Of a DNA stretch of 64,000 nt, positions 56,914 through 64,000 are shown in pieces (the first letter of the stretch is position 1; each line of letters starts with the position of its first letter). The DNA is from Trichodesmium erythraeum GBRTRLIN201 (lineage in GTDB: Bacteria; Cyanobacteriota; Cyanobacteriia; Cyanobacteriales; Microcoleaceae). The notes under the pieces were generated by a model. That model did not search any database. It was given only the letters and a program-made list of their open reading frames with translations, and was not told the origin of the DNA. A program made the translations under genes and the position numbers. The DNA lies in the NCBI GenBank assembly GCA_018457135.1, contig JAGGDU010000191.1, forward strand, positions 1 to 64,000. Direction: 5' to 3'.

Positions 56914-58941
56914 TTAGTTAGTTAATTCCCCTAAAGGTACTTCAATTAAATCTTGAATAGTTGTCAGTCTTAACCTCTCCAATTCCTGAATCCATTGTGA
57001 TTCACTATAAAATTTTTCTTTATATTTTTCAGCTAATTCTGGGTCAACGGATAAATCAGTTTCTTGCCACATATTCAAGAGAGTACTTTGACGTTTTTTT
57101 GATATAATTAATTCTATAGTTGCTACTGAAGAACGAATTTCTAAAGGGGCTCTAAGAATATTTTTTTTTGTTTTTTCATCTAAATGAAAAAGATGCTTTA
57201 AATTAGGGAATTTATCTAGATTTTCCCAGTAAGTATCTTGTAACTTTGAAATTAAATCATCTGATTGATTAATTTCATTTTCCGAGATATTTTCTGCAGA
57301 AACAATTTGCTGCCACAAAAGTCTATTGTGAGCGAAGCTAAACTGTAAATCTCTTGCTTCCATTGCATCTTTCACCTCTCGACGATAGTTAGGACAATGT
57401 AAGTAAATACGCAATAATAAAGACTCAGCTTCTGCCAATAAACTCCCTTTTACAGGTGGAGATAAAACCTCTGGTGAATGATTTTTTTTTCCCTTAGTAA
57501 AGTTCCTATTATTTCGCTGATTAGATTTTAATTGTTTCGCTACTAGTAACGGTGGTGATATAAATTCACCCTTAGCTAAGATCTTTTTCCAATTAATAAA
57601 AACTTGAGTTAATAAATTTTCATAAATTAATGAAACTCTCCGAGTGTCTTCCTGACTCAAAATTTGCGCACAATATTGAAGATAATAAGTAAATTGATTA
57701 TCATTAGTTATTTTCGTTAATATTTTAACTATTTCTTGACTAGCTTTAGTATATTCATCTGCCAGACTAAGATTTTTAGTTCTGACTATATTTTGAATTT
57801 GCCAATCAATCCATAGAGTAGAATTAACCAATAATTCTTGATATTTTTTACCAGAATAAGTTTTCAAATATTCGTCAGCATCTTTCCCGTCAGGAATGTT
57901 TAAAATTCTCAGTTGAACTTCCCCACTATAAGCAAATTTTTCCATTTCTCCAATTGCTCTTTCAGTAGCTTGAATACCGGCTCGGTCAGCATCAAAATTT
58001 AAGATGATTTGTTTAGATTCTGTGTAACGTAAAAGTTGTCTAATTTGAATTGAACTTAAGGCCGTACCAAGAGAAGCAACAACATTATTAATTCCTGAAG
58101 CATGAAGAGCGATCGCGTCAAAATATCCCTCTACAACGACAGCTTTATCTTGTTTAGAAATAGCAGTTTTTGCTTTATCCAAAGCAAATAAAGTTTTACC
58201 CTTATCAAATAATTCTGTCTCAGGAGAATTCAAGTATTTAGGTTGTTCATCACTTAAAGTTCTGCCACCAAAACCAATAACTCTACCTTGAATATCATTG
58301 ATAGGAATCATTAAGCGATCGCGAAATCTATCGTAATAACCAGTACCAGATTTTCTTGACAAAATTAATCCAGTTTTTTCGACTAATTCTACAGGCAAAC
58401 CTTTTTGTTCTACCAGATAACCATAAATAGTTTCCCAACCATTAGGAGCATAACCCAATTGAAAATTTTGAATGGTTTCTTCTGAAGTTTGACGTGAAAT
58501 TTGTAAATACTCTAAAGCAATTTTTCCCTGGGGTTGTCTTAAGGCATGTTGATAAAAACTATTAGCTATTGCCAAGATTTCATAAAGTTTTTCACGCAGA
58601 GAAATTTGCCGTTGAAACTCTTGTCTATTTTCCGGTAATTCTGTTTTAATTGGTATTTGATAACGTCTCGCTAAATCTAATACAACATCACTAAAAGAAG
58701 ACTTACCAATTTCCATCAAAAACTTCAACACGTTACCAGCTGCACCACAACCAAAACAGTAGTACAGTTGTTTAGTCGTACTAACAGTAAAGCTAGGAGT
58801 TTTTTCTTCATGAAAAGGGCATAATCCTACATAATCTTTTCCCCGCTTTTTTAATAAAAGATGCTCTGAAATAACATCATAAATGTCAGCCCTTTGCTTG
58901 ACTTCTGTAATAGTATCTTGATGAAAACGGAAATTATTCAT
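56914..58941 (-). CDS. dnaG: DNA primase
   Basis: 675 residues. The CHC2 zinc-binding domain is complete (GLCPFHEEKTPSFTVS, YYCFGCGAAGN), followed by the RNA polymerase domain with the TOPRIM motifs VVVEGYFDAIAL and LNFDADRAGIQATE. The C-terminal helicase-binding domain is diverged as in other cyanobacteria. Makes RNA primers at the replication fork. Monocistronic here. Confidence 0.96.
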   Translation of the reverse strand: MNNFRFHQDTITEVKQRADIYDVISEHLLLKKRGKDYVGLCPFHEEKTPSFTVSTTKQLYYCFGCGAAGNVLKFLMEIGKSSFSDVVLDLARRYQIPIKTELPENRQEFQRQISLREKLYEILAIANSFYQHALRQPQGKIALEYLQISRQTSEETIQNFQLGYAPNGWETIYGYLVEQKGLPVELVEKTGLILSRKSGTGYYDRFRDRLMIPINDIQGRVIGFGGRTLSDEQPKYLNSPETELFDKGKTLFALDKAKTAISKQDKAVVVEGYFDAIALHASGINNVVASLGTALSSIQIRQLLRYTESKQIILNFDADRAGIQATERAIGEMEKFAYSGEVQLRILNIPDGKDADEYLKTYSGKKYQELLVNSTLWIDWQIQNIVRTKNLSLADEYTKASQEIVKILTKITNDNQFTYYLQYCAQILSQEDTRRVSLIYENLLTQVFINWKKILAKGEFISPPLLVAKQLKSNQRNNRNFTKGKKNHSPEVLSPPVKGSLLAEAESLLLRIYLHCPNYRREVKDAMEARDLQFSFAHNRLLWQQIVSAENISENEINQSDDLISKLQDTYWENLDKFPNLKHLFHLDEKTKKNILRAPLEIRSSVATIELIISKKRQSTLLNMWQETDLSVDPELAEKYKEKFYSESQWIQELERLRLTTIQDLIEVPLGELTN

Positions 58942-59982
58942 AGAATTTATTAAATAATTTAATCTAAACTTTGAATCTTCTAGTCAAGATTAAGTTTTAC
59001 TACTCAGTACTTGATTTTTTTTGTGCTTATCTGCCATAAATTATGCTGAATTTTTTTGATGTTCAGATCAATAAGTAGTAGAAGAAATAGTTTTACGAAA
59101 TCTCAAAAGTATCCTTAAATCTTCTGAAGAGTAGAGAATAGATAGAAACGTTGTATTTAAATAACTTATGCTCTATAATTATTAGTCATAATTAATCTAA
59201 GATTTAATACATATAATAGTTAAAAACTTAATTATATTTCTAGTGATAATTAATCTCAAGCCTTTGAAATATCTGGATAAAAACTTAGTTTACAGAAATA
59301 TATATTTGACTTACTTATTGCTTAATCACTAAAGTCGTGAGGAAACATAGTATTATTTATAGTAATTAGTATATTCAGTAATAATTTTTATTTATTTGTC
59401 CAAAAAAGGTTCTTAAACTCTTGTTGTTCCTTTCTTAAATAACTATTTTTGGACATAACTATTGCACTTTATTTGGTGGCTACAAATCTTCTACTAATTA
59501 GTTATATTTCTTGACTCTTTCAGAGAGACTTACAGTATATAGGTTCAAATTATGTTTGAAGCTTTTTTTATAGGTGCAAATATTGCACTGCTTAATTATA
59601 TCACCTAACTCTTTGAGTAGACACTTGCACTATATAGGGAAAAATTATCAATGTCTTGTTAAAACTGGACTTGATACCATAGCACTACAAAAAAGTGTTA
59701 GAATTTTGTTAAAATAGAAATCTAGGTCAAATAGTAGTTTTAACTTGATATAAATTGCGCAGTACCCCCCAGGAGACTCGTTGATAATTGCTGGCAGAGG
59801 ATTCCGGTACGGAAATAGTTAAAGCAATATCAAAGATATTTACATCACAGTTGCTAAAATTATCTATCCATTGTCAAGAATTCAACATTATGAAATGTTA
59901 AATGGTTAATTTGAAACCTTAGATATTAAGATATAATAAGTAAGTTTGATTTTAGGCTGGAGTAAAAAATATCTAGCCAGTT
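58942..59982. other. Intergenic region, about 1 kb, divergent promoters
   Basis: No gene. It contains a short inverted repeat AGCACT...AGTGTT (59682-59700) like the one upstream of pixL. Promoters of dnaG (left) and the DUF502 gene (right) must lie here. Confidence 0.45.
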
Positions 59983-60690
59983 ATGAATAAGTGGGTAACG
60001 GTGTTCAAACGCATAAGGCAGGACTTAAAAAATGACCTAATTGCAGGTCTATTGGTAGTCATACCATTGGCCACCACAATTTGGCTGACTATAACTATTA
60101 CTTGGTGGGTAATTAATTTTCTCACCAAGATTCCAAAGCAAATTAATCCCTTTGATGGTTTACATCCAATTCTGGTGGGTCTACTAAATTTCTTAGTGGG
60201 ACTAGCAGTACCATTGCTAAGCATCCTAATCATAGGACTGATGGCCAGAAATATTGCGGGAAAATGGCTATTAGATTTAGGAGAGAAAATATTACAAGCA
60301 ATTCCATTTGCTGGCTCAATTTATGGCACTCTCAAGCAAATATTAGAAACTCTGCTCAGGGACTCTAACCAGAGATTTCGCCGTGTGGTATTGGTAGAAT
60401 ACCCACGTCGAGAAATTTGGACTATAGCTTTTGTCACAGGCACTATAGGTAACGAAATTAAATCTCATCTAGGAGATTCAATGTTAAGTTTATTCATTCC
60501 TACAACTCCAAATCCCACATCTGGTTGGTACGCTATAGTACCAGAAAAAGATGTGATTAATGTTTCTTTGTCAGTGGAAGATGCTTTTAAAGTTTTAATA
60601 TCTGGTGGAATAGTAAATCCTAGTTCAAATTCTGCAGTTAGTGAAGAAAAAATACTCAACAATAAGCTCAAACCAGCACCTCTAGATTAA
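59983..60690 (+). CDS. DUF502 membrane protein
   Basis: 235 residues. Two membrane helices at about residues 17-47 (LIAGLLVVIPLATTIWLTIT) and 63-90 (LLNFLVGLAVPLLSILIIGL), then a cytosolic beta domain with VVLVEYPRREIWTIAFVTG and PTTPNPTSGWYAIVPEKD, the DUF502 hallmark. Function is unknown; plant homologues (COV proteins) affect vascular patterning and trafficking. It precedes nusB by 69 bp on the same strand, so they may be co-transcribed. Confidence 0.85.
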   Translation: MNKWVTVFKRIRQDLKNDLIAGLLVVIPLATTIWLTITITWWVINFLTKIPKQINPFDGLHPILVGLLNFLVGLAVPLLSILIIGLMARNIAGKWLLDLGEKILQAIPFAGSIYGTLKQILETLLRDSNQRFRRVVLVEYPRREIWTIAFVTGTIGNEIKSHLGDSMLSLFIPTTPNPTSGWYAIVPEKDVINVSLSVEDAFKVLISGGIVNPSSNSAVSEEKILNNKLKPAPLD

Positions 60691-60759
60691 AGAATTAAGA
60701 TCAACAACTTTTTGCTGAAAAGGATTTAACAGATTAGACCAGAATATAATACAAAGACT

Positions 60760-61383
60760 ATGAAAAAGACTCCCCGTTCTACAGCTCGCGAATTAGCTCT
60801 TCTTGCCTTAAGTCAATTACCAAAAAAATCAGGGAGTTTAGAAAAAAAGCAACTTCAAGAAGTTGTATTGGCAGCAGTTCGGACTTTAAGAATAGAGGCC
60901 CAAGATATTTTAGAAACTGCAGCAGCAGAACTACAGAGAGGGAGCGATCGCCTTCTGAATAGTCAGATAGACACTACTGATATTGAAAGTGCTAGAGTAA
61001 TGCTTTATGAAGCCATAGAGTTAGGCCAAACAGCAATTAATCGTATTGGAACTGCTGTTGAATTACCAGAAATGCTTCAACTTACTAATCAATTAGAAGT
61101 TCGCAGCTATGCTATGGAAGTTCTAACAAAAGTAAATGGTAATAGAAAAGAAGTTGATAAATTACTCCAAGAATCAATAGTGGATTGGCAGATAGAACGT
61201 TTACCCAGAATTGACCTAGATATACTTAGAATTGCAGTAGCAGAAATGATGTTTATTGGAATTCAAAAACAAGTGGCAATTAGTGAAGCAGTAGAGCTAG
61301 CCAAGCGTTATAGTGGTGAAGATGGGTATAAGTTTATCAATGGAGTGTTGCGAAGAGTTTTTGATAAAATTAATGTAATTTGA
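60760..61383 (+). CDS. nusB: Transcription antitermination factor NusB
   Basis: 207 residues. STARELALLALSQLPKK at the start and the C-terminal core IERLPRIDLDILRIAVAEMM, QVAISEAVELAKRYSGEDGY, KFINGVLRRVFDK identify NusB. The long middle insert is normal for cyanobacteria. It binds boxA RNA with NusE for rRNA antitermination. Upstream of ftsY, the usual nusB-ftsY neighbourhood of cyanobacteria, but here the two are split by an RNA-like element. Confidence 0.95.
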   Translation: MKKTPRSTARELALLALSQLPKKSGSLEKKQLQEVVLAAVRTLRIEAQDILETAAAELQRGSDRLLNSQIDTTDIESARVMLYEAIELGQTAINRIGTAVELPEMLQLTNQLEVRSYAMEVLTKVNGNRKEVDKLLQESIVDWQIERLPRIDLDILRIAVAEMMFIGIQKQVAISEAVELAKRYSGEDGYKFINGVLRRVFDKINVI

Positions 61384-61429
61384 GGGGTCAAAGTCAAACT
61401 TAAAAGTTAAAAGTTAGATTTGATTGGAG

Positions 61430-61662
61430 CAGGAATTAGGGAAAAACACTAGCAGTTCCCAGAAACTGTAGTGCCAGGGTATATATGTGTTATTACATCG
61501 TGGATTAGAGATAGGAACTCTGGGGAAGGTAAACAGCCTCTCAAGTCTGTTTGTCGGGGGTTTATTACCTAGACAAGTGGCGTGGAGGCAGGAATACTTG
61601 CTCAATCTTGAGGTTGGGAAACCCGTACTGTATTCGTAGGGTCAGTGTCGGGAAGATGTCAC
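61430..61662 (+). ncRNA. HEARO / omega-RNA-like structured element without a partner gene
   Basis: A G-rich stretch in an otherwise AT-rich spacer. Stems visible: CACTA-g-CAGTT (61447-61457)/AACTGTAGTG (61464-61473); GCCTC (61536-61540)/GAGGC (61585-61589) enclosing TTGTC/GACAA (61551-61555/61572-61576); CTCA/TGAG near 61601-61612; and a terminal hairpin CCCG-ACTG/CAGT-CGGG (61622-61652), followed by GAAGATGTCAC. The strings GGGGAAGGTAAACAGCCTC, CCTAGACAAGTGGCGTGGAG and GAGGCAGGAA match my memory of the RNA that precedes IscB genes. IscB is absent: the next frame, 23 bp on, is ftsY. Family call is from memory. Confidence 0.5.
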
Positions 61663-61684
61663 AATAGTAATATGTAAAATAAAT

Positions 61685-63346
61685 ATGGTTTTTAATTGGT
61701 TCCGTCGTAAGTATAATGATAGTTCAGACAAAACTTCAAAGGAGAAACCTGCACCTAAAAAAGAAAAGTTAGAAGCAGCTGTTGAATCACAAGAAAAATC
61801 AGAGCAGGAGTCTACAGACAGTAAAGAAGATTATTTGAGTTGGGCTAAAGCAGCCTATAAAAATATTCAAGAACAGAAAAAAGCTCAAGATAGTGTTCAA
61901 GATGCTACAGGTACTTTTGAAAAAGAGGAAAAGCTAGAAACTCAAACAACTGCTACAACAGTAAAGGTTGATCCAAGTATACCAGAGCCACCCAAAATTA
62001 AAGAACAAGAAGATATTGCAGGACAAAAAACAGAATCTACATCTACAAGCACTCAGGCCGAACTAATTCCAAGTGTAAGGGAAACTGCTCCAAGGGAAAT
62101 AAAATCCTCAGAATTAAAAATTCCAGTAGAGTCAGATTCAGTGTTAGAGACAACTGCAGTAGTTGATAAAGTAGATGAAGATTTACCTTTCTGGGCTAAA
62201 GCTCAAGCGGAAAGACAAGCAAGGGTAGAACGTCTTAAAGAAACTGCTATAGAAGAACCAGAACCAGAAATTCTTCAAGAAATAACTGTAGATAACGAAA
62301 CAGAAGAAATAGACCCGATAATTATTGATGAAGCATTTCTCTGGTCAGCAGAAGTTTTAGCAGCTCAAGGTCGTCGCCCAGATCAGGTTTCTGCTGAAGA
62401 AATTACTTGGTTGAAGAAATTACGGCAAGGCTTAGATAGAACTCGACGCAACTTGCTCAACCAATTGAAGGCAATTGTTGGCCAAGGACCTCTAAATCAA
62501 GATGCGGTAATGGAAATAGAGTCAATGTTGCTACAAGCTGATGTTGGAGTAGAAGCTACTGACTATATTATAGAAACCCTACAAAATAAGTTGCGCTCAG
62601 AAGCTTTACCTCTAAAAGAGGCGATCGCTTATTTAAAAAAAATCTTACGAGACATCCTTGATGAGCCATTCAAAGATTTGGAAGTGGCTAGTGCTGCATA
62701 TAACTTAACTTTTGTCCCAGAAAAGGATTCCCTAAATATTTGGCTCTTGAATGGTGTAAATGGAGCTGGTAAGACTACAACTATTGGTAAAATTGCTCAT
62801 TTAGCTACCAAGTCAGATTACAAATGTTTAATCGCAGCTGCAGATACATTTCGAGCTGCGGCAGTAGAACAATTAACAATTTGGGGACAACGAAGTGAAG
62901 TAGAGGTAATAGCTAATCCTGGTAAAAATACTGATCCAGCAGCAATAGTTTTTGATGCTATACTAGCAGCTCAAAGCAGAAATACGGAATTGTTACTGGT
63001 AGATACAGCCGGAAGACTACAAAATAAGAAAAATTTAATGGATGAACTGAGTAAAATTCATCGCATAGTAAATAGAAAAGCTCCAGATGCAGTAGTAGAA
63101 TCCCTACTGGTATTAGATGCTACACTTGGTCAAAATGGTTTACGACAAGCAGAAGTATTTGCTAAAGCTGCTAAACTAAGTGGCGTAGTTTTAACAAAAC
63201 TTGACGGAACTGCTAAAGGTGGTGTGGCACTTGCTGTTGTAAAGCAATTGGGTTTACCTATTCGCTTTATTGGTGTGGGAGAAAAAATAGAAGACCTCCG
63301 TCCATTTTCTAGTTATGAATTTGTTGAAGCTCTTATAAGTGGTTAA
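61685..63346 (+). CDS. ftsY: Signal recognition particle receptor FtsY
   Basis: 553 residues. A long acidic N-terminal A domain (about 1-240, rich in Glu, Lys and Thr, with two WAKA-type motifs SWAKAAYKN and FWAKAQAER) precedes the NG GTPase. G1 is LNGVNGAGKTTTIGK (about 357), then DTFRAAAVEQL, LVDTAGRLQNKKNL, VLTKLDGTAKGG and FIGVGEKIEDLRPF. It docks SRP-ribosome complexes at the membrane. The leader is an RNA-like element, so its translation could be affected by that structure. Confidence 0.96.
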   Translation: MVFNWFRRKYNDSSDKTSKEKPAPKKEKLEAAVESQEKSEQESTDSKEDYLSWAKAAYKNIQEQKKAQDSVQDATGTFEKEEKLETQTTATTVKVDPSIPEPPKIKEQEDIAGQKTESTSTSTQAELIPSVRETAPREIKSSELKIPVESDSVLETTAVVDKVDEDLPFWAKAQAERQARVERLKETAIEEPEPEILQEITVDNETEEIDPIIIDEAFLWSAEVLAAQGRRPDQVSAEEITWLKKLRQGLDRTRRNLLNQLKAIVGQGPLNQDAVMEIESMLLQADVGVEATDYIIETLQNKLRSEALPLKEAIAYLKKILRDILDEPFKDLEVASAAYNLTFVPEKDSLNIWLLNGVNGAGKTTTIGKIAHLATKSDYKCLIAAADTFRAAAVEQLTIWGQRSEVEVIANPGKNTDPAAIVFDAILAAQSRNTELLLVDTAGRLQNKKNLMDELSKIHRIVNRKAPDAVVESLLVLDATLGQNGLRQAEVFAKAAKLSGVVLTKLDGTAKGGVALAVVKQLGLPIRFIGVGEKIEDLRPFSSYEFVEALISG

Positions 63347-64000
63347 AGGTTTATTGCTTTGACCATTGAGAATGAGAAACTGTACTGAAGTAGCAGTTGT
63401 CAAAAAATCTATGTTTTTATTTTTGGTATTTTGATCTTCCTGTAGCCCAGGTATATGAAGTACCATAGCTGTACTTGACTTTTAATGAAATCCTCTGTGT
63501 GTAAGTTAAAGATTGATATTATTTTTATTAGTTATGTTTTTATTTATTTTTAGAAAACTAAATTAGCTATAAGTAGTCTCAAGAATGGGAAGATGATAAA
63601 ATTGATTTTACAAAAACTCTTAAAGATAACTTATGGTGAATTTGATTCGGTGACATCATATTTATATAAAAACACAAAAAAATAAAGAGTAATACTTAGT
63701 CATAAATGATGACTTAAAACTAGACTTAATCTCCTACTAACTCATAAAAATAATAACTCTATAAGTCATGCTTAATAAATTTTAAGCAAGCAAGATTGTA
63801 GTTTTCGCATTTTGCAGAATAAATTCAAACATAGTTCCAATCAAAATTATCAACGAAGCAGCAATCTAGGAAAACAATAAATCTCATAATTTCAGCTTAT
63901 GAAATAATACACACTATCAGGTATCAATAAATTTTAGTCTATCAATCTATCAAAAAAAAATCTATGAATGTACTACCTGTATATGGAAATTCCCCTGAAC
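63347..64000. other. Intergenic sequence to the window edge
   Basis: No gene recognised in the last 650 bp; AT-rich, ending inside a spacer. Confidence 0.5.

Noticed and set aside
59973-60233. 86-codon minus-strand frame over the DUF502 gene
   Set aside because: Overlaps the membrane-helix part of a conserved gene on the opposite strand; no support of its own.

Overview
The window looks like chromosomal DNA of a filamentous, Oscillatoriales-type cyanobacterium (Trichodesmium/Okeania-like). Supporting this are the low GC content, many GCGATCGC (HIP1) octamers, heptanucleotide short tandem repeats, a magnesium-protoporphyrin cyclase (acsF), a squalene-hopene cyclase, a cyanobacterial phototaxis operon with a bilin-type GAF receptor, and long intergenic spacers. 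By my own sum about 64 % is coding. I saw no rRNA, tRNA or CRISPR array.

Region 1 (0-6.8 kb) is an accessory pterin locus: short-chain reductase, dihydropteroate-synthase-like protein, a second reductase, a second dihydropteroate-synthase-like protein, then a 6-pyruvoyltetrahydropterin synthase/QueD-family gene whose frame breaks in a ten-A run. Both synthase-like proteins keep most of the pterin pocket but lack the C-terminal SRK lysine motif of true DHPS, so a different pterin chemistry is likely. A small MITE-like family (perfect 9-bp ends in one copy, 5-bp target duplications at both) flanks the region, and a MurL-like epimerase pseudogene follows.

Region 2 (6.8-17.2 kb) holds an EgtD-like methyltransferase, then a tight minus-strand operon of a small unknown protein, a HEPN protein, a KGGVGR-variant ParA-like ATPase and a P-loop ATPase. 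This is a plausible uncharacterised conflict or signalling system. A lone NMT1-type binding lipoprotein, TerD, RsmA and a small NACHT ATPase follow.

Region 3 (17.2-24 kb) is a decayed zone: an SH3 exported protein, an IS4-family remnant, a broken serine/threonine-kinase/ATPase-family remnant, hrcA and a rhodanese.

Region 4 (24-34.8 kb) is a minus-strand chemotaxis-like operon, pixG-H-I-J-L (also called ptx). The receptor has five tandem cyanobacteriochrome-like GAF domains and no membrane anchor. A decayed copy of the pixG 5' end lies just upstream.

Region 5 (35-64 kb) is mostly housekeeping: a transketolase-like enzyme, an ACL5-like aminopropyltransferase, Nnr, MnmA, Shc, AcsF, ribosomal protein L32, QueA, YraN, DnaG, a DUF502 protein, NusB and FtsY. 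Non-coding highlights are a candidate structured RNA after rpmF, a perfect 181-bp tandem duplication next to dnaG, and a HEARO/omega-RNA-like element with no partner gene directly in front of ftsY.
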